64,000 nt of DNA. Origin: Streptomyces jeddahensis. Lineage in GTDB: Bacteria > Actinomycetota > Actinomycetes > Streptomycetales > Streptomycetaceae. Under the pieces are notes generated by a model that had not been told where the DNA came from, did not search any database, and was given only the letters and a program-made list of their open reading frames with translations. Positions within the stretch are counted from its first letter, which is position 1. Every line of letters begins with the position of its first letter. Where the stretch lies: positions 1-64,000 of the forward strand of contig NZ_LOHS01000119.1 in NCBI RefSeq assembly GCF_001642995.1, read 5' to 3'. A program made the translations under genes and the position numbers. Positions 51,655-60,351 of this stretch are shown here, in pieces.

Positions 51655-52446
51655 TCAGGCGCGCTTGCGGCCCAGCAGGCGGCCCACCCGCTCCTCCACG
51701 CCCCACGCCGTGACCCGCCACAGCGCCTCGACGACGATGTCCCGGCTCATCTTCGAGTCCCCGTGCTCGCGCTCGACGAAGGTGATGGGCACCTCGACGA
51801 CGTGGTAACCGGCTTTGACCGCACGGCGTGCCAGGTCGACCTGGAAGCAGTACCCCTGTGAGGCGACCTCGCGCAGGCCGAGGCCCTCGAGGGTCTCGCG
51901 GCGGAAGGCGCGGTAGCCGCCGGTGACGTCCCGGATCGGGACGCCGAGCAGCATCCGCGAGTACGTGCTGCCGCCGCGGGAGAGGAACTCGCGGGAGCGG
52001 GGCCAGTTCACGACGCGGCCGCCGGGCACCCAGCGGGAACCGAGCACCAGGTCCGCGCCCTTGAGCGCGGTGAGCAGCCGGGGTAGCTCCTCGGGCTGGT
52101 GCGAACCGTCGGCGTCCATCTCGATCAGTACGCCGTATCCGCGCTCGATGCCCCAGCGGAAGCCCGCGAGGTAGGCCGCGCCGAGACCTTCCTTGCCCTT
52201 GCGATGCAACACATGGACGTGGTCGTCGCCGGCTGCGATCTCGTCGGCGAGTTCGCCGGTTCCGTCGGGGCTGTTGTCGTCGGCGACGAGGACGTGCGCC
52301 TCAGGCACGGCGGCCCGCACCCGGTCGACGATCGACTTGATGTTCTCCGCCTCGTTGTACGTCGGGATGATCACCAAGGCCGTGCCGAGGGGACCGAACT
52401 GCCGCCTCCCGGCGGCCGCCCGCGCGCTCTCATCGCCGTCGTTCAC
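51655..52446 (-). CDS. Polyprenol-phosphate mannose synthase (GT2)
   Basis: Transfers mannose from GDP-mannose to polyprenol phosphate, the donor for protein O-mannosylation and lipoglycans; cytosolic face of the membrane. The 263-residue GT2 enzyme has VIIPTYNEAENI, the DXD-like VLIEMDADGSHQPEELPRLL and a downstream GGYRAFRRETLEGLGL. It lacks the acyltransferase domain of mycobacterial Ppm1 fusions, as in Streptomyces. GTG 52446 has AGGGG eight bases upstream; an upstream frame extension lacks a site. It precedes fxsA. Confidence 0.92.
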   Translation of the reverse strand: MNDGDESARAAAGRRQFGPLGTALVIIPTYNEAENIKSIVDRVRAAVPEAHVLVADDNSPDGTGELADEIAAGDDHVHVLHRKGKEGLGAAYLAGFRWGIERGYGVLIEMDADGSHQPEELPRLLTALKGADLVLGSRWVPGGRVVNWPRSREFLSRGGSTYSRMLLGVPIRDVTGGYRAFRRETLEGLGLREVASQGYCFQVDLARRAVKAGYHVVEVPITFVEREHGDSKMSRDIVVEALWRVTAWGVEERVGRLLGRKRA

Positions 52447-52705
52447 TGCTGCCCCTTCACGTCCGTACGCAGGCCACCCACCATAGTGGCCGCTGCCTGC
52501 ATAGTCCTGGTCAGCAGGCTCTTGTGGGGGTGTCGATACGACAAGAATCAGGCAAGAGAACAGCAAGGCGCCGAGGGCGCAACACAACCCCTGAGAACCT
52601 GCGGATCGGGGCCCGGCGCCCTTCGGGCCGACCTGGGACCCGCTGGCTGCGGATCTACCGAAAGCCGTTGTCTACTGAGCATCCGGGCCCCACCCGGGTC
52701 GCACC

Positions 52706-52742
52706 GCCCCCATACTCTTGGGGAGCAGGGAGGGACCCCCAT
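52706..52742. repeat. Short GC-rich interspersed element
   Basis: Contains GCCCCCAT, TTGGGGAGCAGGGAGGGAC and CCCCCAT. It resembles the element at 54757-54787 and other Streptomyces intergenic hairpins with CTCCCCCA and GGTGCCCCCA blocks. Confidence 0.45.
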
Positions 52743-52991
52743 CCGGCAGGAACGTTCCCTCGCCCCCGAGGCGCGGGCGCTGGGACTGGCTCCCAGTGGT
52801 GGTGCGCCGGTGCGGCACACCACCCCATGACCCAGCCGCGTTCGACGACTGCGTGGAGGTTCCCCGTCGGACGTCCAGTGGTGGACCCGGCCGAACCTAC
52901 CGGCCGACCGCAGCTCTCTGTCAACAGCCGTTTGAGCTGCCGTGATTACCTGAAATAGCAGGTCAGTGCCGAGGATACGCAGGTCGCAGGA

Positions 52992-53028
52992 CGGGGAGGC
53001 GCGCCAAGATCGACTGCGTGCCTCCCCG
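52992..53028 (-). terminator. Terminator of the YtcJ-like amidohydrolase gene
   Basis: CGGGGAGGC pairs with GCCTCCCCG (9 bp, loop of about 19) six bases past the minus-strand stop codon. Confidence 0.6.
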
Positions 53029-53033
53029 GTACA

Positions 53034-54674
53034 TCACTCCTCCGGCCGTACGTAGACGGTCTGCCCGGACACCACCGTGCGCAGGCAGACGGGCAGTTCG
53101 GTGCCCGGAGAGAGATCCGGCAGGCCAGGGGTACCGGAACGGGGATCGGTGGACCAGCGCGCGACACGGTCGTCGGGTGCCTGTACGACCAGGTCGCCGG
53201 TGCGCCATACGGCGTAGTCCGCGGGGGCCCCGGGCACCAGGGTCCCCGCGTCATCGCGGCCGATGGCCCGCCAGCCGCCGCGCGTATGGGCGGTGAACGC
53301 GGCCCGTACCGAGACGCGGTGCTCGGGCGTGCGATGGAAGGCGGCGGCGCGGATAGTGCCCCACGGGTCGAGCGGCGTCACGGGGCTGTCGGACCCGAAG
53401 GCGAGCGGGACCCCGGCGCGCAGCAGGGCCGCGAACGGATTGAGGGTACGCGCGCGTGCGGCACCCAGACGCTGGGCGTACATCCCGACCTCGCCGCCCC
53501 ACAACGCGTCGAAAGCGGGCTGGACGGAGGCGGTGAGGCCGAGTTCGGCGAAGGCCGCGATGGTCTCCGGGGTCAGCATCTCGGCGTGCTCCACGCGGTG
53601 CCGGGCGGCGCGGATGCGGGCCAGGCCGACCTTCTCGGCGGCGGCACGCACGCCCTCGACGACGGCGGTGACGGCGGCGTCGCCGATGGCGTGGAAGCCC
53701 GCCTGCAGTCCGGCCTCGGTACAGGCGGTGACGTGGTCGGCGACGGCCGCGGCGTCCAGGTACGCGGCGCCGGTGTGCGCGGCGTCGGCGTACGGCTCGT
53801 GCAGGCACGCGGTGTGCGAGCCCAGGGCACCGTCGACGAACAGGTCGCCCCCGGCGCCCACCGCGCCCAGATCCCTGATCCTCTCCGCGCCCCGGGCGTC
53901 CTCGATCCGCTCGCCCCAGTACCCCACCACGCGCGGCCGGGGTTCCTCGGCGGCCAGCCGCAGCAGCCCGGTGAAGTCGTCCTCACTGGAGATGTCGGGG
54001 CCGGCGCATTCGTGTACGGAGCCGATGCCGAGGGACGCGGCGTGCCGCAGGGCGGCGCGCTGGGCCTCCGTGCGCTGCTCGGGGGTGACCGCGGTCTGGG
54101 CCGCGGCGCGCACCGCGTGGTGGGCGTCGCGGGTCAGCGGCCCGTCCGGCTGGTATCCGGCGCGCTCGGAGATGTCCGGTACGAGGTCGAGCAGCGCCGT
54201 GCTGACGACCGCGGAATGCACGTCGATACGGGAGAGGTAGAGCGGGCGGCCACCGGTCGCCTCGTCGAGCTCGGCGCGGGACGGCGGGCGGCCACCGGGC
54301 CAGCGCGCGGCGTCCCAGCCGTGGCCGAGCAGGACCCGGTCGTGCGGACGTGCGGAGGCGTGCTCGCGTACGAGTGCGAGGGCCTCGTCGAGCGTGCGGG
54401 CACCCGTGAGGTCGAGGCCGGTGAGGCTGAGCCCGGTCGCCGTCGTGTGGACGTGCGCGTCGGTGAACGCCGGGGTGACCAGGGCACCGTCGAGGTCGAT
54501 CACCTCGTCGACGCCGTCCGCGAAGGCGTCGGCGGCCCCCTCGGAGCCGACCCAGGCGACATGTCCGCGCTCCACGACCATCGCGGTGGCGAAGGGGTCG
54601 GCGGGGGTGTGGATGTCGCCGCGGCGCAGCAGCACGGTGCGATGGTCTCTGCGACTGGTGGGGCTCTTGCTCAT
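53034..54674 (-). CDS. YtcJ-like metal-dependent amidohydrolase
   Basis: 546-residue amidohydrolase of the N-substituted formamide deformylase/YtcJ group. The N-terminal metal site is FTDAHVHTTA; later ligands are HAIGDAAV, HRVEHAEM and GSDSPVTPLDPW with the catalytic Asp. No signal peptide. The physiological substrate is unknown; relatives hydrolyse N-substituted amides. ATG 54674 follows a repeat element containing a hairpin. An Lrp-type regulator lies just upstream on the same strand. Confidence 0.9.
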   Translation of the reverse strand: MSKSPTSRRDHRTVLLRRGDIHTPADPFATAMVVERGHVAWVGSEGAADAFADGVDEVIDLDGALVTPAFTDAHVHTTATGLSLTGLDLTGARTLDEALALVREHASARPHDRVLLGHGWDAARWPGGRPPSRAELDEATGGRPLYLSRIDVHSAVVSTALLDLVPDISERAGYQPDGPLTRDAHHAVRAAAQTAVTPEQRTEAQRAALRHAASLGIGSVHECAGPDISSEDDFTGLLRLAAEEPRPRVVGYWGERIEDARGAERIRDLGAVGAGGDLFVDGALGSHTACLHEPYADAAHTGAAYLDAAAVADHVTACTEAGLQAGFHAIGDAAVTAVVEGVRAAAEKVGLARIRAARHRVEHAEMLTPETIAAFAELGLTASVQPAFDALWGGEVGMYAQRLGAARARTLNPFAALLRAGVPLAFGSDSPVTPLDPWGTIRAAAFHRTPEHRVSVRAAFTAHTRGGWRAIGRDDAGTLVPGAPADYAVWRTGDLVVQAPDDRVARWSTDPRSGTPGLPDLSPGTELPVCLRTVVSGQTVYVRPEE

Positions 54675-54756
54675 GGGGACAGTCTCTCCCCATGAGCCCC
54701 TGCCGCCTTATCCGGGTTGTACGTCGGGGCGCCGTAAGACGTGAGTTGTGCCCACC

Positions 54757-54787
54757 CTCCCCCAGCTACCGCTGGGAGGTGCCCCCA
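54757..54787. repeat. GC-rich hairpin element between Lrp and amidohydrolase genes
   Basis: CTCCCCCAGC, TACC and GCTGGGAGG then TGCCCCCA form a hairpin-plus-tail arrangement. I recall similar CTCCCCCAGC...GGTGCCCCCA units dispersed in Streptomyces genomes; here it may terminate the Lrp transcript. Confidence 0.55.
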
Positions 54788-54819
54788 GCCCTGCGGAACG
54801 ATTGCCCACAACGCGTGAC

Positions 54820-55260
54820 TCAGACCTTTGGGGGTCTTGCCTCGTACGGGGTGGAGAGGACCACCGTCGTGCGGGTTGAGACGCCTGCCAGGGAGCGGAT
54901 GCGGGTGAGGAGGTTCTCCAGTTCGAGGGGGGTCTCTACGCGCACCTTGAGGATGTAGTTCTCGTCGCCGGCGACGCTGTGGCAGGCCTCGATCTCCGAG
55001 ACGCCGGCGAGCCGGTCTGCGATGTCGTCCGGCGCACTGGGGTCGAACGGCTTCACCGAGATGAAGGCCGTGAGCGGCAGCCCGACGGCCTCGGGGTCGA
55101 CGACCGCGGCATAGCCGCGGATGACGCCGCGCTGCTCCAGCCGGCGCACCCGCTGGTGCACGGCCGACGTGGAAAGGCCCGTGGCCTTGCCCAGGTCGGT
55201 GTAGCTCATCCGCCCGTCCTTGACGAGCAGCTGCACAATCTGACGGTCCAGCTCCTCCAT
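54820..55260 (-). CDS. Lrp/AsnC-family regulator
   Basis: 146-residue feast/famine regulator. The N-terminal winged helix (LDRQIVQLLVKDGRMSYTDLGKATGLSTSAVHQRVRRLEQRGVI) precedes a RAM ligand-binding domain (DIADRLAGVSEIEACHSVAGDENYILKVR). It binds amino acids and forms octamers in relatives. ATG 55260 is the conventional start, but GTG 55281 with a perfect GGAGG five bases before it is a strong alternative and would add HCSFCD. It is divergent from the 142-residue unknown gene. Confidence 0.9.
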   Translation of the reverse strand: MEELDRQIVQLLVKDGRMSYTDLGKATGLSTSAVHQRVRRLEQRGVIRGYAAVVDPEAVGLPLTAFISVKPFDPSAPDDIADRLAGVSEIEACHSVAGDENYILKVRVETPLELENLLTRIRSLAGVSTRTTVVLSTPYEARPPKV

Positions 55261-55543
55261 GTCGCAAAAGCTACAGTGCACATGATCCTCCGGGGTACAT
55301 GCGCGGCTGTGCGGAGATGGTCCACGCACCGACCATCGCCCGTTTTCCTCCGGTTTCCGGTCGCCCGCCCACCGATGACCCTGCCGACGTTCGAGGTTTC
55401 GGCATCTGCAACCGGCATGTGACGAAGGCCACAGATTTGTGACCGTGTCCGGGGGTTGGGCGCGATTACCCGTACGACCAGGCGGGAAGTGCTTGCTGTG
55501 GTCCAGGCCGCAGCGCCTTGTCGGCCCACCCGAGGGGGAGTTC

Positions 55544-55972
55544 ATGCAGAGTCTTAAGCGTCCCGGCCGCCCTGCCCGCACCAGGCAGCAGCCGGTCATC
55601 GAGCCCGCGCCGGAGGGTGTCGAACCGGTCGAGGACGACCTCGACACCTACGACACTCTGGAGATGTACCGGGTGATCTGCCCGGACTGCGCCCAGCCGA
55701 TCGCCCTTCTGGCGGACGAGGACGTCCTGCCCGAGCATGCACTGTGCGCGTCGCCGTGGAACCCGTTCGGGCTCACGGTCTGCGCCGGCACAGGCCGCTG
55801 GGCGTCCGACGCACGCCCCGCGGACGAGTCACTGGAGGCCCAGGAGCAGGATGCGGGGCTGCTCCTGACGCTCCCTCAGGGACTCGACTGGCGGATGCAG
55901 CCGTTCTCGCACGTCGGCGGCCCAGGCTCGCGCCCCATCCGGATCTCGGCGATCCGCCGCCCGGCCGCGTAG
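55544..55972 (+). CDS. Conserved hypothetical, possible zinc-binding protein
   Basis: 142-residue protein of unknown function. A disordered N-terminus is followed by YRVICPDCAQPIALLADEDVLPEHALC, where Cys residues could bind zinc, and a C-terminal half rich in Asp and Gly. ATG 55544 is behind GAGGGGGAG. It is a Streptomyces-type protein I cannot assign. Its stop lies in a 16-bp tandem duplication. Confidence 0.8.
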   Translation: MQSLKRPGRPARTRQQPVIEPAPEGVEPVEDDLDTYDTLEMYRVICPDCAQPIALLADEDVLPEHALCASPWNPFGLTVCAGTGRWASDARPADESLEAQEQDAGLLLTLPQGLDWRMQPFSHVGGPGSRPIRISAIRRPAA

Positions 55973-56006
55973 CCGATCAGTCCCGTAGCCGATCAGTCCC
56001 CGTAGC
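55968..56006 (+). repeat. Tandem duplication spanning the stop codon of the preceding gene
   Basis: CGTAGCCGATCAGTCC occurs at 55968-55983 and 55984-55999, with a third partial CGTAGC at 56001-56006. The first copy contains the TAG stop. Confidence 0.93.
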
Positions 56007-56193
56007 TGTCCTGCACCATCGCAGAGAGACGTGCCGTGGTGCAGGATCAGTGCGTCCTGGGGCCGGGCGCACGCGTGAGCCCACCAGCCGGACCGGGAGG
56101 CCCGGACCGAGAAGCCCGGCGCGGTCAGGAACTGAACGCAGAGTCGATTCCTCACACCGGTGACCTGTCTGCCGCCCGGACGTTGCACCAGGC

Positions 56194-56436
56194 ATGACCC
56201 CTACCCACGCGACAGGCCGCCGTCGCCGCCTTCTGGTCCCCGCTTCCGCAGAATCGGTTCCCCGGCCGCCCCAGCCGCCGGACCCGCCCATCTACCGCGA
56301 CCTGCTGACCTCCTGGGCCAACCGCGGCAAGACGCTGCCGGGGCGCCACGACCCGGAGTGGGTACGGCTCGCGGCACCCCTGGTCAGTGCAGGGCAGTTC
56401 AGCGGGACTCGGGTCCCGCGAGGTGACGGGCGATGA
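56194..56436 (+). CDS. Small hypothetical protein overlapping the acyl-CoA dehydrogenase 3' end
   Basis: 80 residues: Arg/Pro-rich N-terminus, then PIYRDLLTSWANRGKTLPGRHDPEWVRLAAPLV, a pattern I have seen in small actinobacterial proteins. The ribosome-binding site is weak. The last 38 bases overlap the 3' end of the convergent acyl-CoA dehydrogenase gene. It is probably real but not certain. Confidence 0.55.
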   Translation: MTPTHATGRRRRLLVPASAESVPRPPQPPDPPIYRDLLTSWANRGKTLPGRHDPEWVRLAAPLVSAGQFSGTRVPRGDGR

Positions 56437-57571
56437 CCATCCGCTGAATCTGGTTGGTGCCCTCGACGATCTGCAGCATCTTGGCCTCGCGCATGTAGCG
56501 CTCGACGGGGAAGTCAGCCGTGTAGCCGTAGCCGCCGAGCACCTGGACGGCGTCCGTGGTGACCTTCATCGCGGTGTCGGTGCACAGCAGCTTCGCCATG
56601 GCGGCCTGCTTGGAGAAGGGCTTGCCCGTATCGCGCAGGCGGGCGGCCGCGAGATAGAGGGCCCGGCTGGCCTCGATCTGCGTGGCCATGTCGGCCAGCA
56701 TGAACCGCAGCCCCTGGAAGTCGGCGATCCGGCGGCCGAACTGCCGACGCTCGGTCGCGTAGGCCAGGGCCGCGTCCAGTGCCGCCTGGGCCAGGCCGAT
56801 CGCGCAGGCCGCGATCCCGAGCCGCCCGGAGTCGAGGGCGGACAGGGCGATCGCGAAGCCCTGGCCCTCCTCTCCGATGCGGCGGCTGTCCGGCACCCGT
56901 ACGCCGTCGAAGTGGAGCTGAGCGGTCGGCGAGCCCTTCATGCCCATCTTCTTCTCGGGCGCCGCGGCGCTGAGGCCCTCGGCGTCCCCGGGCACCAGGA
57001 ACGCCGTGATGCCGTGCCTGCCCTCGCCACCGCTGCGGGCGAACACCGTGTAGAAGTCGGCGACACCCCCATGGGTGATCCAGGCCTTCGTACCGGTGAG
57101 CACCCAGTCCTCACCGTCCCGCACGGCCTTCGTACGCAGGGACGCGGCATCGGAACCGGAGGCGGGCTCGGACAGGCAGTACGCGCCGAGCAGTCCACCG
57201 CCGAGCATGGCGGGCAGGTGCTCGGCCTGCTGTTGCTTGGAGCCGTAGCCGGCGAGCGCATGGCAGGACAGGGAGTGGACGCTGACGCCGAGGCCGACGG
57301 TCAGGCGCGCGGCGGCGAGCTCCTCGAGTACCTGGAGATACACCTCGTACGGCTGGTCGCCGCCGCCGTACTCGGAGTCGTAGGGCAGTCCGAGCAGTCC
57401 GGATTCGGACAGCAGGGTGAAGACGTCACGCGGGAAGCGCCCGGCTTCCTCCTCCTCTGCCGCCTTCGGGGCGATCTCGCGCTGGACGAGATCACGTACG
57501 AGCGAGAACAGGTCCCGGGCTTCGTCCGTGGGCAGTTGACGGTCCACCGGTTGCGGGGCGCGGTCATGCAT
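56399..57571 (-). CDS. Acyl-CoA dehydrogenase
   Basis: FAD-dependent oxidation of acyl-CoA to enoyl-CoA, 390 residues. Signature 1 AYCLSEPASGSDAASL and signature 2 QVLGGYGYTADFPVERYMREAK are intact, and the catalytic base region is IVEGTNQIQRMVIARHL. ATG 57571 lies behind GGGAGGAGAG; an extension to 57685 has no family similarity. It is cytosolic, with chain length unknown. It may take part in fatty-acid or branched-chain amino acid breakdown. Confidence 0.94.
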   Translation of the reverse strand: MHDRAPQPVDRQLPTDEARDLFSLVRDLVQREIAPKAAEEEEAGRFPRDVFTLLSESGLLGLPYDSEYGGGDQPYEVYLQVLEELAAARLTVGLGVSVHSLSCHALAGYGSKQQQAEHLPAMLGGGLLGAYCLSEPASGSDAASLRTKAVRDGEDWVLTGTKAWITHGGVADFYTVFARSGGEGRHGITAFLVPGDAEGLSAAAPEKKMGMKGSPTAQLHFDGVRVPDSRRIGEEGQGFAIALSALDSGRLGIAACAIGLAQAALDAALAYATERRQFGRRIADFQGLRFMLADMATQIEASRALYLAAARLRDTGKPFSKQAAMAKLLCTDTAMKVTTDAVQVLGGYGYTADFPVERYMREAKMLQIVEGTNQIQRMVIARHLAGPESR

Positions 57572-57798
57572 GGCGACGCTCTCCTCCCTGTCGGGCACTG
57601 CGGCGGACGCACGCAGGGGTGTGGCGGCGCCGCCGGCGGGTCCGGGCCCGTCGGCGGCAGCCGCGGGTCGCCGACCCCGGAACAATCGAGCCGTCTCAGC
57701 CGATGCTGCCCTCCCGGGTCGCGGAACGGGCTGATCAGCGGCTGTGGCGCGTTGAGTATGCCCGATCGGAGGCAGCGCGTCCGATCACGCGGGTCCGA

Positions 57799-57954
57799 TC
57801 ACATGAGTCCGGCCTGTGTCACGAACATAGCGAGAACCACGACCAGGACCCAGCCGAGGATGTGCTCCAGGATCCCGGGGCCGTCGTCGGGACCGCCGGT
57901 GCGGGTTCGGGTGCTGGTGGCGGTGCGGCCGGCGGTGGCGGAGGTCGAGGTCAT
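57799..57954 (-). CDS. 51-residue single-helix membrane protein
   Basis: The Ser/Thr/Arg-rich N-terminus (TSTSATAGRTATSTRTRT) is followed by one membrane helix (EHILGWVLVVVLAMFVTQAG). ATG 57954 was chosen because the extra upstream residues of the open frame look non-coding. It lies between the C39-like peptidase and acyl-CoA dehydrogenase genes on the same strand. Function unknown. Confidence 0.6.
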   Translation of the reverse strand: MTSTSATAGRTATSTRTRTGGPDDGPGILEHILGWVLVVVLAMFVTQAGLM

Positions 57955-58081
57955 GGCAGCTCGCTTGACGTCGTACGGCAGTGGACTCCCCCCGGAGATC
58001 TGTCCACCTTGCCACCGAAAAGTCCTCCCGAGGGCCCCACACGGGCGAGACATCCGTCACGCGGCCGCGAGGCCGGAGACC

Positions 58082-59458
58082 TCAGCGCACGCCCACCGCG
58101 GCCAGCGCCCTCACCTGCTGCGGGGTCGGCCGGGCCGGGAAGTACAGATAGCAGACGCCGCCGGTACCCGAGACCACCTTTCCGGTGGCGTTGTACCGCT
58201 TCGTCCTCAGCCAGATGGTCTCCCACTCGCGCCTGTCGTAGACACGCCGGACCGCCTCGTTGTCCGGCGACGCCGGATCGTTGGCGATCACGTCGCCCTC
58301 GGCGGTGAAGCCGATCACCGTCATCAGATGCCCCGACGTGCCGTAACCGGCACCGGTGAGCTCCTCCTCGAGGAACGACTGGGAGGTGATCGCCGGGATC
58401 CCCGCGGCGATCAGCGTCTCCAGGTCGGTCAGCGAGCCCAGCCGGGTGACCACGCCCTGCAGGTCCTCGTACGTCGCCGCGTAGGCGGCGTTGAACGGCC
58501 AGTTGCCGCAGCCCTCGTACTGGTAGTCGTACGTGAAGCGCGCCGCGTGGCACACCTGCGGGTCGGCGTAGGAGGGATCGACCCAGGCGAGGTCCTCGGT
58601 GGTCGGCTTCCGGCCCCAGTACTCGATGATCATCTGCGACGATGTGGGGCTGCACCAGGCCTCGCCGCCGTTGTCGTACTCGGGGTACTGGCCGACGTGG
58701 ATGTTCTGCGAATAGCGCGGAACGATCAGCTCCTTCGCCAGCCCTGGCGTGGAAGCCGGGACGGTGAAGCGGTCGGGGATGTCGGAGCCCATCACGCCGA
58801 GCCGCCACACCGTGGGCGTGGCCTTGCTGCCGGGCGCCCGGTAGAGCGTGAGGCGCAGCCGGTACGACACGAGACGCAGCCCGGACGCCGGGTCGTCGAT
58901 CGCGAAGGTGTCCGTCCAGATGCTGCTCTTGCCGTCCGTCTGGTCGTCGACCGAGGTGCGCTTGATGTCCTCGTCACCGGAGGCCCAGCGCCCCATCACG
59001 TACCAGGGCGTGTCCGTGCCGTCGGTGTAGGTGCCCTTCAGTTCGATCTGGAGCCAGGTGCCGGCCGGTGTGTGCGCGTTCCACGAGGCGATGGCCTCGG
59101 TCGAGGGCACGGAGAGACGGTGGACGGGCGAGGTCCACTGGGCGTACTCCCAGGTCGCGGCCTGCCCGGTGTGCGGGTCCGTGTAGTCGGCGGTGCCCGC
59201 CGGCCGGCCGATCACCACGCCAGAGCGTGCCCCCGCGACCACTCGGGTGCCGGCGGAGGTGCCGCTGCGCCAGTCCGAGTACGAGGTCCAGGCGCGGTTG
59301 TCGACCTGAGGTGTGGCGGCGGTGGCCTGCGTGGCGCCGGCGGGGGCGGGCGCGTCGGCACCGGCGGCGGACGCGCTGCCGGTGCCGCCGACCGCCGCGG
59401 CGGCGGCGAGGGCGGCGGTCAGCACGGTCCTGCGGGACATCGGGTGGGATCTGGTCAT
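58082..59458 (-). CDS. Tat-exported C39-like peptidase
   Basis: 458-residue secreted protein. The N-terminus MTRSHPMSRRTVLTAALAAA is a twin-arginine signal. A beta-rich middle region precedes a C39-like papain-fold domain: catalytic Cys in GGEAWCSPTSSQMIIEYW, His in TSGHLMTVIGF and Asp in NDPASPDNEA. It is likely an extracellular cysteine peptidase of unknown target. ATG 59458 is behind AGGGGG. It is divergent from a P-loop kinase gene. Confidence 0.9.
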   Translation of the reverse strand: MTRSHPMSRRTVLTAALAAAAAVGGTGSASAAGADAPAPAGATQATAATPQVDNRAWTSYSDWRSGTSAGTRVVAGARSGVVIGRPAGTADYTDPHTGQAATWEYAQWTSPVHRLSVPSTEAIASWNAHTPAGTWLQIELKGTYTDGTDTPWYVMGRWASGDEDIKRTSVDDQTDGKSSIWTDTFAIDDPASGLRLVSYRLRLTLYRAPGSKATPTVWRLGVMGSDIPDRFTVPASTPGLAKELIVPRYSQNIHVGQYPEYDNGGEAWCSPTSSQMIIEYWGRKPTTEDLAWVDPSYADPQVCHAARFTYDYQYEGCGNWPFNAAYAATYEDLQGVVTRLGSLTDLETLIAAGIPAITSQSFLEEELTGAGYGTSGHLMTVIGFTAEGDVIANDPASPDNEAVRRVYDRREWETIWLRTKRYNATGKVVSGTGGVCYLYFPARPTPQQVRALAAVGVR

Positions 59459-59628
59459 GGGTCCCCCTGGGCGTCGGATCCGGAAGAGGTAGGTCAGGTT
59501 CACGACAGTGGCCCAACTATGGCCGGAGCCAGGCGCGTTCTGCCAGCACATCGGAGGCCGCCACGCCCACCGATATTGGCCTTGACCTCTGAACATTCCG
59601 GCGCCGCCCGGCCCGTAGGCTGGAGGCG

Positions 59629-60267
59629 ATGACCATGCAATCGCCGCTTCTCCGACTCGCCGGGACCCTGCGGGCGCTGCCCCCTTCGTGCGGTCCCGTG
59701 CGGCTGGTCGGCGTGGACGGGCACGCCGGGTCCGGCAAGTCCACGTTCGCCGCACGGCTGTCCCAGGCGCTGGGCGGAGCCCCGGTGCTCCGGCTCGACG
59801 ACATCGCGACGCACGAGGAGCTGTTCGGCTGGATGGAGCGGCTCGGCGAGCAGGTGATCGAGCCCCTGTCGAGGGGCGAGACCGCGCACTACCTCCCCTA
59901 CGACTGGGTCGCCCGCCGCTTCGGCGCCGCGCGCGCCCTGGAGCCCGCTCCGGTGGTCCTGGTCGAGGGCGTCGGCGCGGGGCGCCGGGAACTGCGGCCG
60001 AGGCTGGCCCTTCTGCTGTGGATGGAGCACCCGGCGGAGGAGTCATGGGACAGGGGCAGGCGGCGGGACGGTCCCGAGCAGAGCGATTTCTGGGCGGGAT
60101 GGGTCGACGCGGAGCGGGAGCATTTCGCCGCGGACCCGTCCCGGCCCTTCGCCGACCTTCTGGTACGCCAGTGCTACAGGGGATACCAGATGCTGACGGG
60201 GCCTGGCGCGGCAGCGGAGACAAACCGCACTGTCACGCTTCGTGACAGCCCGTCTGCGGTGCGCTGA
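59629..60267 (+). CDS. Uridine kinase-like P-loop protein
   Basis: 212-residue cytosolic P-loop NTPase. Walker A is VDGHAGSGKSTFAARL (residues about 29-44), then LRLDDIATHEELFGWMERL and VVLVEGVGAGRRELRP. It resembles uridine kinase-type proteins of actinobacteria, but the substrate is not fixed. ATG 59629 has GGAGGCG just upstream. A short stem TGGAAGC-CT-GCTTCCA at 60272-60287 lies after the stop. Confidence 0.82.
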   Translation: MTMQSPLLRLAGTLRALPPSCGPVRLVGVDGHAGSGKSTFAARLSQALGGAPVLRLDDIATHEELFGWMERLGEQVIEPLSRGETAHYLPYDWVARRFGAARALEPAPVVLVEGVGAGRRELRPRLALLLWMEHPAEESWDRGRRRDGPEQSDFWAGWVDAEREHFAADPSRPFADLLVRQCYRGYQMLTGPGAAAETNRTVTLRDSPSAVR

Positions 60268-60316
60268 AGCCTGGAAGCCTGCTTCCACGAGTTTCGGCGA
60301 CTGTTCTCAACGCGGC

Positions 60317-60346
60317 TTGACCGACACGTCGTACAGGACTTACGTT
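60317..60346 (+). promoter_or_regulatory. Predicted promoter of the candidate small RNA
   Basis: TTGACC, an 18-base spacer and TACGTT fit a HrdB-type promoter; transcription would begin near 60352. Confidence 0.6.
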
Positions 60347-60351
60347 CTTTG

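Larger units (their letters stand above)
52447..53033. other. Intergenic region between the amidohydrolase and ppm
   Basis: 587 bases between two minus-strand genes. It contains a terminator stem for the amidohydrolase (52992-53028), a shared repeat element (52706-52742) and a short inverted repeat CTGGGA-5-TCCCAG near 52780-52796. A 43-codon plus-strand frame (52827-52958, MTQPRSTTAWRFPVG) has no ribosome-binding site and is probably not a gene. The ppm promoter should lie near the left end, but I could not identify it. Confidence 0.5.

Noticed and set aside
50548..51861. 437-codon plus-strand frame through the repeat array and fxsA
   Set aside because: It translates the array and then runs antisense to FxsA; no gene-like start.
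52827..52958. 43-codon frame MTQPRSTTAW... in the ppm upstream region
   Set aside because: No ribosome-binding site, atypical codon use and antisense to the direction of both flanking genes.
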